This document shows, in pieces, positions 37,432-49,600 of a stretch of DNA of 64,000 bases. The DNA is taken from positions 23,873,657-23,937,656 of the forward strand of contig NC_046674.1 of assembly GCF_003369915.1 (NCBI RefSeq), in the 5' to 3' direction. The DNA comes from Drosophila miranda (taxonomy: Eukaryota; Arthropoda; Insecta; Diptera; Drosophilidae). A program made the position numbers and the translations under genes. The notes beneath the pieces are model-generated. The model saw only the letters and a list, made by a program, of their open reading frames with translations, was not told the origin of the DNA and searched no databases. How positions within the stretch are numbered: the first letter of the stretch is position 1; every line of letters begins with the position of its first letter.

Positions 37432-37450
37432 GGGGGGGGGGGGGGGGGGG
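37432..37450. repeat. uninterrupted G run (19 bases)
   Basis: Nineteen consecutive G in the proposed lqf leader intron, followed by GA-rich sequence. It could form a G-quadruplex on the + strand, or be a length artefact of assembly. Confidence 0.75.
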
Positions 37451-39438
37451 AGGGAGAAGAGGGAGACCGACCGGCAGCCCCATGTCTGGAAGGGGAATAT
37501 GCAAATCTTTCCAAGACAAGCCCGAGCCCAAGTTATGCATTAAGCAACAACAACAACAACAACAACGACAACATCTGGCTAGAAAACAGCGTGAAATTAT
37601 AGCAAATGAATTGATTTTTCTCCCCCACTTTGTTTTTGGCCCGAGGTGCAGATCTATTTTTAAATGCAAAAAAAAAAAAAAATGCACCCAAGATAATCAA
37701 ATTGTTATCGATTGAATGGGAGACAAGAAAACAGCAGCGAAAGTTCTGCGAGAGAAAGAGAGTTAGGGGTCCCCAACCTCACAGACGCCCCCATATATCA
37801 CATTGAGAGCAAGCGTGCCGCAAATTGGACCTGATTACTGATAAGATAGGGGCTGTATAGTGCACACACATAAATTGTATGTATGTAGGTTGATGCAGGA
37901 GGGCTAGACACATTAAATAACCTTGCAGATCGATCGACGCCACAGAAGTTTGATGGCAGCTCAAGTCAAGCTTCGTGGGATTATCTTTAAACACTTGCAG
38001 CTTTCTTCTTTGCAGCTACATATGTAACCTCTTGAGATTGTAATACAATCTAGGGGGTTTTGTTTGATGAACAAATAACTTAAAACTTTCAGGCAGTCCG
38101 ACAGCTGAGGAATTCGTTTTTATATAAAACAGGTGAATCATACAATGCTTCTGGAAAATGGTTATAGCAGTATAGTATGTTACCTACTAAAATCGGATAA
38201 GAATAGTTATCAAAATACCCAGTTGTCGATTGATTGCACACAACAAAAAAAAAAAACAATTAGTTATCAGTTGAGGCAATTGAGGTAAGTCGAAAAGCAA
38301 ATTAACATGTACATGTGTAATGTGAAACTCTACGATCAGACGTCTGATCAAAGTCCCTTATTAAATCGAGAAAATGATCAGGTAGACATGAATGAAAATT
38401 AGCCAGTGATCAGCCATCTTAGGACAGTTTTTATGGCTAGTTGAACCTGGTTTTTCGATTCAAAGCTAGTTGCACCTGATCTTCAGATTTATAGCTAGGC
38501 TGTTGGCCACAATAACCGGTTGTTTCAACTTATTTATTGCCTAATTTTACTACAGTTATTTACAGTTTGAAAACGTATGGTATATTAACCCGTTAATGGC
38601 TAGGAATTCGTGTGTGATTTCTTCTCTTCGTTTTTGTTGGATTTCCTCTCAGGTATTTACTCTCTTCTTTTTGTTGTTTTTGTTTGTTTTCAAGAAACGC
38701 ACTTGACACATATTGTGGAGAGCCGACGCGTCGGCAGAATAAACGAGACAAAAATCCACCAAGAACTCAATCGCAACTGTAACTCCCAGATAAAACCCGT
38801 TTTTCCAAGACTCCAAGTAAGAGAGTGAGAGGGAGAGGGAGAGAATGAAAGAGATGAGATTCATTGACCGCTTTGCTGCCATAGTAAAGATCAGATGCGG
38901 GGGAGAGCAATGGATAACTGTGTTGGTTTGTTTGTTTGTTTGTTTTCATTCCGCCTGCCTGTCGTCTGCCGCAGAAGAAGGCGAAATAATTCAATTAAAT
39001 GTCGCGCAGTAAGAGAGAAAGAGAGAGAAAGCCACTAGGCAAATGAAGTGCAAGAGCCAAGAGAGTGAGGGTGTGGGGTGGCGCGGGGTTGCTTGCTTGA
39101 ACTTGAACAAATTAAATGCCAGACCAGACCAGACCAGACAGAGCCAAAGAGAGAGAGACAGAAGAAAAGAGCACATGTGTGAGAGGACCAAAGTCTCTGT
39201 GTCTCTGCCAGTGTCCGTGTGTCTGTGTCTGTGGCTGATTTGAAAGGCAGCAGACAGAGGGAGGTAGAAGCTTTCTTTGTGTTTTTGCACTTGACATTCG
39301 GCAAACGGCGACTTTTTATTGCCAAAAATAATACCATATACATTTTCATACATATTTATATGTTTGTGTGGATATACATACATACATATGCATAAACACC
39401 GAACGAGTTGCGGATTTACTTTGTTCCAGGGGCAAAAC

Positions 39439-39522
39439 AGAGCCTTTACGGACTCGACCCCAGGAACGGAGCCGGTTCAACGAACGTAACACGCAAAAAG
39501 CTTAACCGCTAAGGCGCACTCG
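39439..39522 (-). other. possible tRNA-derived sequence (pol III A/B-box-like)
   Basis: Read on the - strand, it has TTAGCGGTTAAGC (A-box-like) and, 35 bases later, GGGGTCGAGTCC (B-box-like). The acceptor ends do not pair well and no clean anticodon arm can be drawn, so it is at best a tRNA pseudogene or SINE head. Confidence 0.25.
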
Positions 39523-41445
39523 GGGGAACCGCCGAAATACACAAGCACTGGAGATCGGCGGCAGCCACGACGTTGCCCGATTGTTATGCGTACTGCAACT
39601 GGTGGGGGCTCTCAGTATTTTTCTAAATTGAATAGCAATTATTGAAGGTACGTACATACGTAGATATGTATGTACACTCGAGCAAAATATTCCACATATT
39701 CACGAGGCTGTTTTCGCGGCATCGTTGTCAGACGTTTAGCATGTGTTAGCGAAGTGGGGATCACCATTAACCTGCTCTCCTCTCTGCTATCCATGCAAAC
39801 ATAATATAACTGCAAGGTTATTCTCTCTCTCACTTTATCCGATGTACATATCCGATATATAAAGTCAGAATCAGAATGGACGGATCGTCCATTAACACCC
39901 ATTAATTACATAATTGGCTACTTGATGAAGAAGCAAGAGAGATTTTGGGAATAGTGGAAAATATTTGTATTTCCATACAGGTGCGAACAGATGAGCCGCA
40001 GAATTTAATTCGCAACATAATCAAACTAAAAACATTTGAATAACATTCTGATTATCTCCTTAAACATAATATATCTCCCACTATCTCCCTCTTTTTTGAT
40101 AAGATTCTCTGAAAAAAAAATGTTTGCATTTGGTCTACGATAATCTGCATGACAGACAGGTGCATATAGGGTTAAAATCTTCTTGCACAAAGGTCATTGC
40201 TCGCCTGATGTGTCCCACTGTGCGCAACTTGAGCTGCTGCTCTCCGATCAGTGGCAGCGACGCTTAGCCGGGGCTTGGGGCTTATCCCCCCTGAAAAACA
40301 CACTCCCCTTGTTGCATCTGTTGTGCATGCGGGCGTAAAATATGTGTGCTTGGATGTGTGTGTGTGTGTGAGTGATGGGTGATTCTGTTGCCGTTGCCTC
40401 TGCCTCTGCACTGTTGGTGTGAGTGTGATAACGAGTCAGAAATGCGATTAGATTTCATTTGTGGCACACACTCACACACACCCGTACTGTTGGACGGGGT
40501 ACAGTGGGCACACAAACACATACAACCACACACAAAACTTGCGGAAAATGTGCGAAACTTCATTCATTACTCATGCCCAGGGCCCCCTGACCTGCCTCCG
40601 CAGCATAAACCAGTTTTACCTTTCGACCTGGAGCTACCGTGGTATTGAAGGAGGGGGTGGGGGCGGCTGATGACTAACGCAGCAACGCCGACTTATCAGA
40701 ACCAAAAAAAGATTTCAGGGAAACTCTTATCAATAAAAGCACGCTAATGCGAGAGCTTTTCTGCAACACAAACAACAGAAACGCGGAATGTTAGAAGGAC
40801 GTCACAGTTATGGGGCCAGCCTTTAACGGCGCTGGGGGGGTAGATCGTTTTCAGATCAATGTAAAGCGAGTCCCAAGCGGAAATTCAACCGAAGAGAAAA
40901 CCACTGCGCTCTGCCCACGACCGACTGAGCCGCCCCCTCTCTCTGCTCACCTGCTCCACTGCTGCAATGACTCTGCTCTCTTGTTGTTGTTGTTTTTGTT
41001 GCTGCTTCGCTGCTGCAGTCAGTCCGTGTCGGTATGGAGCTCTCTCTCTGTGCGTACGTCTATGAGTGTGTGTCTGTGTATGTGTGTGTGTGTGACGTCG
41101 ACGACGACGACGGCGGCGACTACTCCTCCCCTTTTATCTAGTTTTTTTTATATTTTACGACTTTCTTTTCAAATGCGCTCGCTGCCAGCAAACGGATAGA
41201 GTCACAAGACGGTGACGGGCAACGGCGACTGCGACGGGACGACGAAAACAACGACGTCAGCAGAAGTAACGCGCACGAAAACGAGACGACGCAGATCCTC
41301 CGGAAGAAGGCGGAAATCGGTGAACAATAGAACGATATTTACACTTTGCACTTTGCACAAGACAAAAAATGGAGCAGCGGAATAGCTATGATTCGACAGG
41401 GTGTCTGTCTTGTTTACGTCCGTGGCAAAAATTTGTGAGAATGCA

Positions 41446-41475
41446 ATACAGTGTGACCACGGATTCATCGATAAA
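41446..41475 (-). promoter_or_regulatory. lqf: Motif-1 + DRE core promoter, probably of lqf
   Basis: On the - strand a DRE-type ATCGATGA/TTATCGAT element precedes GGTCACACTG (Ohler Motif 1, bound by M1BP). Both are typical of housekeeping fly promoters and read toward lqf. No other - strand gene lies between here and lqf. Confidence 0.6.
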
Positions 41476-41478
41476 GTA

Positions 41479-42295
41479 TACGGTCTGACTCTTAGAAATA
41501 TACCGAAATATGCCGTCTAATTTTCAAAATATACCGACGAAATATTTGTATTAAATCTCTATCATATTCCTCGTTTTTATATTCGGTTGAATATCGCTAG
41601 ATAGCTAGGACCTTCAGCCTTAAACTAATTACTTTTTCCGATTGATGAATCATTTTCCTAAAAGATTGACCAATTTTAAGGACCCATTTTTTCTGATAGT
41701 GTCTAAAATAAGGTTTAACAAAAAAGGTCAACAACAATTTCCACATATTAACTATTTTTACATTTTATCTAAAAGCCACCTCTAAGCTAACTACACACTT
41801 GCTACATATTAACTACATTTGTGTGTAATTATCAGAAGCGACAGCTGAAGGAGTGTAAAATACAAGAAAATACTATGGAAAGTATAAAAGACATCAATCG
41901 GAAAACTCTCAAAAATGTACCAAAATATATCGCCTCATTTTCAGCATGAATTACACCGCGAAAATAAAATTGGTCGTACATTTTTCTTGTAGATACATCC
42001 TATCATTCCGTTTTACTCACAAAAAACCCCACGATATCTTTTATCTGAAGTAAAAATGATGTAAGTTTTATAATTTTTGCGGATTTAAATACCCCCCTGG
42101 TCGAAAATGAATTAGTTTTGTCCATGATCGATTTTTATATTCGGTTTAATATTATAAGCTAACTAGGACCCAAACAATTGAATATATATTTGTATCCTAC
42201 TGATGAATCAATTATCTACAAGATTAGCTATGAGGACTCTTTTTTGATTGCGTCTATAATAAGGTTATAACGAAAAAATTCCGCAAACAGAGAGA
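41479..42295. repeat. diverged tandem duplication, two copies of about 250-400 bp
   Basis: Copy 1 (41479-41735) and copy 2 (about 41880-42295) share, in the same order, AAATATACC-type repeats, TTTTTATATTCGGTT, an AGCTA..TAGGACC block, TGATGAATCA and ATAAGGTT. The similarity is obvious but old. Confidence 0.6.
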
Positions 42296-42422
42296 TAACA
42301 AAACTTTATTTTGAAATTGAGACGATCTTGTGATTGTTGTTTTTAATTTAAATATTAGGTTTCTGTTTGATAGACAATAAGGCCGTGCTGCTTAGCGGAA
42401 TTATGCATTTCATTATTCCTGT

Positions 42423-42567
42423 CTAAATTTCCAATTTCTGGTATTCTGAGAGGCAGGTGCCAACCAACCAGCAATTGAGCTGCTGTTTTTCTACCACATT
42501 GCCATCCAATTTTGCTGTCTAAATACTCTTCCAGAGAATCTTGATTGAGTCCCCTGGTATTTACAAG
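42423..42567 (-). pseudogene. possible transposase fragment (P-superfamily-like)
   Basis: A 48-codon frame follows a good acceptor (TTTATTTAG) and reads NTRGLNQDSLEEYLDSK then GRKTAAQLLVG. The NQD.LE core recalls the C-terminal region of P-element/THAP9-type transposases. Stops lie on both sides. Called from memory of the family, so weak. Confidence 0.25.
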
Positions 42568-42773
42568 CTAAATAAATATGTTTTGTCTCTAAAAGACTTT
42601 TTGAAAAATTATAGATTATTTTCCAAGTTTAAATAAACTCTTCAGGCCACATAGACTTTTTTCATATGAAAAGATTATTATCTTTTTATCTTCTGATAGA
42701 TTGTTACAAATAAAAATGTCACTTAATTCATTGAAAGATGCAGAAACTAACGACTGTTTTTCGATATTTGACT

Positions 42774-42792
42774 TTTATTTACGATTTTTATT
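42774..42792 (-). terminator. candidate polyadenylation signals of the LRR gene
   Basis: Two antisense AATAAA hexamers (TTTATT at 42774 and 42787 on the + strand), about 870 bases past the stop at 43661. Confidence 0.45.
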
Positions 42793-43660
42793 TAGAATAC
42801 CATTTTCATTTTCATATAATTACACGCTAAAATCTAATTTCTCATCTTGTTAACGAAACGGATAACAATAGTATATAATTTTTGTTTTTCGTTTTTCTTG
42901 TATAGTGTGTGTGTGTGTGTGTGTTTATGTGCGTTGCTACGTCTGTGTGAGTGTGTGCGTTGTGAATGTCTGCGCTTTTTTGCTTAGTTTTTCGCATTTT
43001 CCGGCTCCGTTTTTGTTTTGTTTTGCTGTGTTTTGTTTTGCTGTTTTCTAGATCTAAGTACCTAACATTTTAGTCGAATTGCAACGAACGTGTATGGTGT
43101 GTACAGTTATTAAATGTTTAATATGTATATTTATATGTGTATGTATGTATATATGCATATTCCATAACGCCATCTGTCGCGCTTCCTTCCTTCCACTTCC
43201 GTTTCCGCTCTCACGATCTTTCACGGTTCTTTCTTTCGTTCGTTTCTATTCCTATTCCCACACACACATCGATAAATTGAGCCCCCAACAAAAAAGCTTA
43301 AAGCATAAGAGAGTACCGTTCGTCAGTCCTCGTTGTGTTGCGTCATGGGTCATGGGTCATCGATACTCTTCTCCAGTTCCTCTCCTCTCCCCTCCTCTCC
43401 TGCCTGTTGCCCCGTATCAAATGAATTCGAATCCACAAAAAAAAAAAAAAAAACACATTATGTCCGGTCCCCGTCCTGGCATCTTTTCGATTTAGCGATC
43501 GCTTAAATAAAACATAAAAACTAAATTAACTTAAGGCATACTCGTACGATACACATCAAAATCTCGTCCCCCGCCAGCCTGCCTGCCTGCCTGCTCCTAC
43601 GCCCGCGCTGCGATTTATATTTAAATATTCGTTACGTCCCCTTACACGGGGGGCACCGCC

Positions 43661-46600
43661 TCACTCCTCGGGCGGCTCCTCAGGCACCTGCAGACTCTGG
43701 GCCGACTCCGCGTGCACGGAATTCGCCTGCGAATCGGAGTCCTCCTCGAGCACATTCGTTTTGCTCGGCGGCGGCGTGGGCGGCTGTACCAGATTGGGTA
43801 TGTACTCCACCGTCTCGTACTCTGTCTTGGCCACCGACTCGTGGTCCAGGTCCCGCTCGTGGTCGTGCTCGAGCGGATCCTCGACCGCGACAGGCGGCAC
43901 CGCCTGATCCGCCTCCTTGGGCACAATGGGCAACTCCCCCCCGGCGATTCCCGTGTCATTGATGGGCATGGGGTCCGCGTGCGGCACCACATTCGGCTCC
44001 TCGATGTCTAGGATGATGGGCAAGGTCTCGTTCGGCTTCGGCGTTGTCGTGCTAGTCGTTGTCGTTGTCGTTGTGGGTGCAGTGGTCGTCACCAGCTCCG
44101 TGGCAGCCATCTGACTGTTGGGCGTCGTTGTTGTCGTCACTATCGCAGCGGTGGTTGTGGTGTTAGTGATGGGCGGAATTGGTGTCGTCGTTGCGGTCTC
44201 ATTCCTCTCCAGTTCACTCTTGAGCGGCACAGGCCAAGGCGTGGTGGTGGTGGTGAGTAGAGGCGGCAGGGGACCCACCGCCGTGGTGCCAATAATCACT
44301 GGATTGATCAGCGGCTGGCCCAGCGTGGCTATGAGCGGCGGCAACAGCTCCTCGTTGGTCTTGAGCAGCGTCGGCACTAGCATCTGCACCACCGGCTTGG
44401 CATCCTCTCCCCCACCGATCTTTAGGTTGGTCATCAGCAACGGCAGGTCAATCTTGTAGAGCATCGGTAGGACCGTGCATACTTCCTGGTCGTTTTCAAA
44501 GCACTGCGATCGCCCACGGATACGCGCATCTTGGACGGCCATCAGGGGGCAGAGCTCATTGAGGCGCACATCACACATGATCGGATTATCTGCGAAAGGG
44601 AATGGAGAGGCATAAATGATAGCGGTAGTCAGGGTCTGGGTCTGGAGCACTCACCATCCAGATGTATCTCCAGTTTGCCGGCTACATTGTGATTCTTGCA
44701 GCGCGTATTAGTCACGAGCTCGCTCGAGATAGTCGTGATTTGGTTGTTCGTCAGATTGGCTTGGCACAGCACGGGCAGTCCGTTGAAGTCCCGCTCCAGT
44801 TTGGTGATGTTGTTGAAAGCCAGCTTTAGGATCTTCAGATTGGGAAGCATCGTCTGCGGAAAGGAGGAAGCGAGTGTATTTTAGATAACAAAGTTTCAGA
44901 GAGTGTCGGGGTCACCACTTACGGTTTCGAGAGGCTTGAGCTCCACCAGCTGATTGCCTGTCATGTCGAGGATCTCCAGTCGTTGCATGCCATCAAAGTC
45001 GCCGATCAAGAGATGCTCCAGTCGGTTTGCAGACAAATCGAGTATACGCAGATTTCCCAGACCGGCCAGGGCGCCATCCAGGGAGACGATCTGGTTGTTA
45101 TCGAGTCGTAGTGCGAACAGCACAAGCTCCTGCACTCCCTTGGTGCTAGGCAGGAGTCGGCTGATTCGATTATGGGACAGATCGAGCCGTTTGAGCAGGC
45201 GTAGGCCGTGCAGCTCCTCCATGGAGAACTCTTCCATGTCGTTGAACGAGAAATTGGCGATCGTCAGCTTTACCATGGGCAGGAGCGAAGAGTTCAGCGA
45301 GCGAATGTGGTTGCTGGCCAGGTGAAGGACATCCAGGCGACCGCACGCCTGAAACTCGTCCTGGGCCAGGTACTCCAGCTCGTTGTTGCCGGCCAGCAGT
45401 TCTTCGAGGTCCTGCGAGTTCCTCAGGACGCGGTCAAACGAGCGCAGGCGATTGAAGTGCACGTGGATCGTCTGCAGATATCGCATCCCGGCCATGTTCG
45501 CCGGCAACCTTTCCAGCCGATTGTTGTGAGCCATCAGCAGGCGCAGTCGGCTGCCATCCGGCAGCTCCCCATCCAGGTCACTGATGTTGTTTGCATTGAT
45601 AAAGAGCGACTGGAGCACGTGCAGGTCGTGCAGCGACCCATTGAGCGACTCTATCTGGTTGCGCCCCAGATGGAGGATTAGCAGGCTCTGCGGAAAGGCG
45701 CCTCTGTCCAGCCGCGTGATGTTGTTGCTCGGCAGGATAAGGTTCGTCACCACCTGGATGCCCTTCAGGTCGTCCTGCTGCACCGCCCGTATGTTGCAGC
45801 GCCCAATGTCCAGGGTCGCCAGACTCGGCATGTGGTTCAAGACGTGCTTCGGGATCTCGTCGAGTTCGTTGTCGCCGACGCTTAGGTAGGTGACATTCGA
45901 TAACCCTCGGAACGGCAGCTCGGGCAGCGATCTATAAATAGCGCCAAGAAAAAACACACACATCCATTACCACTTCGTGCAAGTATTATTAGAAGAAGCC
46001 CGAATCGGATTCGAGATCATCAGATGGAATGACTAGGCAACGTATCCCTATAATCGAAATATTAGTGCATTATTGCATTATTATTATAGTGCATTTTAAA
46101 TAAAGAAACCACTTGCAACTGGAATGCAGTTTGAATACGGGGAATATTAATAGGTCTACAGGAGGAGGTTTGGAATATCTAGATTGCATAGAAGCGGAAC
46201 AACTTCAGGAACTGCTGGATTATCTCCATTATTGATTTAGAGTATAGCTTCATACAGAAACTTTACATAATTATGTATAAACATGCACTAGTCTTATCAG
46301 ATGGGTCCATTAGAAGCAGAACCCACCTCTAAGAAGAAACCAGCTGTTTCCGGATAATTCCACTGCCACCAATCGCGAAAATCTGAATGAAGTGACGAAC
46401 TATGTTTGTTTATGAAACAGAGGAATTTACGAGAGGCATTCTCGTAATCGGGGACGCAATAACAGCGAAATTTGTGTTCCCTTTCTCCTGCATGCTATAG
46501 GGAAACCTCCAATCCATCATATACCTTTCAGTTTTCAAGATATCGTTACGAATATTGGTTACAAACTGTTAATTATCTGCCAAAATGGTTATATTCTTAC

Positions 46601-49600
46601 TTAATCAATAAACTTTATATCATCCTTTCTTTGATAGAATAATAAAAAAGAAAATCGCAGCTGGAGTTAAAAAACATCGCTCTAGAAATTACCGAACAGC
46701 AAATGATTCAAATGAATATTTGAATCGATGATTCATCGAAAGCTCTTATTAGTTTTTAATCGAATAAAGAGGGTCTGGGTCTGGGTCTGGTCTGTTCATC
46801 CCAACCCTGGTTCCATCCACACTTTGGACTCGATGACGTAGGCTTATCAGGGACTGAGAGCCATACCATACCCATTCCAGTAGCCGATCCCAGCCAGAGA
46901 TCTGTATCTTTATCGATGTCTGCAGGTGGCTATTAAGTTGTCGCCGTCGAGGCGCCAAACTGGCCCATGAATGCCATCCATATTCATGATGGGAACTGGG
47001 CTGGATGGCGTGCAAATTGCCCGCTTGGGGCGTGGGGACGGGGACGGGGACGGGACTAGCCATAGAGTGGACATCCTTGGCGCCCGTTATTGGTACAGGT
47101 AGTACGTGCAGAGATACAGATAAACAGGTATACACGAGCGAAAGCAGTGCAGTTTCTAGATTGATTGGCAGACGCTATTTTTAGAGGCATCCAGATCCAG
47201 CCAGACATCCATCCCAGCCACATGATCTTGATTGATTGTCCGGCTCCAAGGAGGAGGCAGAGAACTTGTCAAGCGTTGATTATGTAATGAGAAATGCTAC
47301 GAGTAGCTGCAGGAGAACAGGAGCTGCTGCTGCTGCTGCTGCTGACGCTGCTGTTGCCTGCCAGCCGTCGTAGATACTGTATCTGTATCTATAATGAGCC
47401 CGTTGAACTTGAGCACATGTGGCAGTACATACGAGTAGTAGATAGATGGAGATACAGATGAAGATGAAGATGAAGATGAATATGAAGATGGGTGATGTTG
47501 TTGATGGAGATACATACATAGATACATACTTAGAGGTGCACACACATCTCTCTCTGTGTTTGTGTGTGTGTATGTACCCGATATATCTTCAATTCCTTAA
47601 CGTCAGCGGCATAATTGTCACACGACCTAAGCTTGGCCCCTCGATCATTGATTGAGCGTAATAATAAAATTCAATTGGACTGCCTGCCTCTCGGCTCTGG
47701 ACTGACCCCCAGATCGCAGAGCACCACAGAGAACCCCTGAATTGTGAGGAGAATAACAAAAACATGTTCGAAACATTCCATTTCGGTCGTAATCATGGGG
47801 TATTGACGCTTCGTTTCAGCCCCAAAATATCAAAACATCGAAACTTTCCTTCTCATCGATTGTTTACTTTCTCGATTTCAAAAAACAACCCGAAAATCCA
47901 TAATTTTCTATCGGATGAGGAGGAGGAGGAAGAGGAAGAGGAAGAGAAAGAGACTGTGACTGTGGCATTATCGCATTGGGCCCAGACAGACATCCGATGA
48001 TCGGGGGAATATTCCATAGTCGATTCGGTCGCGCGGGGGCATCTATTAATTATGCACGAGAGTAGTTATCATAATTAATTGTCAGGCAAACGAAGCCGTC
48101 AACACTTTTCGCACTTTCTCAGGGCTGCCTGCTGCTGCTGGTGCTGGTGCTGCTGTTGATGCACTCTGATAATAGCAATAACAACCATATTAATAGCCTC
48201 AAACAAATCTGCGAGTGATTGAACATATAACCTACGAGTGTACGCAGACACAGATCTATACAATATACATATGGGATGGGATGGGATGGGATGGGATGGG
48301 ATGGATGGATGGCTTATCGCCTGAGAAAAGCACAAGACCAATGTGATCAATCTATCAAAAAGGTCATATACGAGAGAGTGTATTACTCATTCCCCATCCC
48401 AATCGCCATCCCCATAGCGTACCATACCACACCATCGTGATCTTGAGAGCAACATATATTCACATTCTTCTCGGGTGTCCTGTGCGCCGTAGAGTTCACT
48501 TGAGGCTGTGGCTGCTGCCTCCTCTCATTCAATAGTTGTCTACAACTCGAATGAGTTCTGATTAAACCGATCGTAAAAAGCAATCATAAAAATTGAGTTT
48601 ATTATTTTGGCGCCAGTCATAAAACACAGATTGTACATAAATAAAAATCAACAAAAAACAGTATCTCTTATCAGGGGACTACTGCTGTGCGTCCAAATGT
48701 GATCCATATATGGGCTAAGAATGGAACTTAGGAATGTACTTGGACTACTGGGACTTTGAAATCACACCAACCGAAGGAGGAGCCATATTCTATTAGATGT
48801 TTTAGAGCTCTGAATGGTTCTATCGGAATTGGGATTAAAATTGGGGAAAAGAAAGCCATCTCAAAAGAGCAGGAAAAATATAAAATTGGCATATTTGGGA
48901 CATTTTTTTGTAGAATTATTTGCGTTTAAAAACTTTGTACGGGACTTTAGGTCTTGATAAGAGGCTGCAACGAGATATATCTTTTAATTATCCTAAGCCG
49001 CAAAGCCGCAAAGCCGCATTTCCTTTCACTTTAGATGGAATCTTTTTGTTTACCGAGAGACTGAAGCAGATGCTTGTTCTAAGAACTGGACTGCAAATGG
49101 ATCATCAAGATGTGATCTTCACAATGGAAGAGTTTATTCATTCATTATGGGATTGTCTTTCAAATGTTTTGTCGAATCGATAACGCCCGGAATCACAGAC
49201 AGAGATGAGGAAACTCAACCGAGCCGCTGATACGAGGGGTGCTATGAGCGGAGAAATCATGATCATGATTCGGTCCGGTCGGTCGGTGCCGTTGCCGTTG
49301 CCGTTGCCGTAGCCGTTGGTGGTGCCTCATAGAACCACACATAGAAACGCACACAGGCACAGGGTAGCAGTATTTTTCCTGACTTGGTTGGCATGATTTG
49401 GTCAGAGCGCGATATTAAGGCAATAGGTCAATTATTATAAATTGACATCAATGTAAAAAGTGTTCGCCAGCCTCCGATTCAGTGGCAGTGGCAGCACGCG
49501 CTCTTCGCTGAATGCAGAGCAAGAGCAAGACAGAGATCGGAGATCGCAGATTGGGGAGATTGGGGAGATCGTGCAACAACACTGATTCGATTAGGTCGAG

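Larger units (their letters stand above)
35879..41460 (-). other. lqf: lqf 5' region: leader exon(s) and introns
   Basis: An acceptor TCACACAG sits just upstream of the ATG (at about 35898), so the leader is spliced. Candidate donors upstream are GAAAAGTAAGT (about 36500) and CAGGTGAGC (about 40950). The interval contains no defensible gene. It holds a GGAT repeat (36249-36292), a GA/TA run (36430-36466), a T run (36869-36887), a 19-base G run (37432-37450) and a possible tRNA-like sequence (39439-39522). Confidence 0.5.

Noticed and set aside
43712..44459. Open frames on the + strand with V/I-rich runs
   Set aside because: They are antisense to the Thr/Pro-rich tail exon of the LRR gene; the V runs come from reversed ACC/ACA codons.
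48920..49183. 87-codon + strand frame in the LRR gene intron
   Set aside because: No ATG near the start and no recognisable domain; probably chance.
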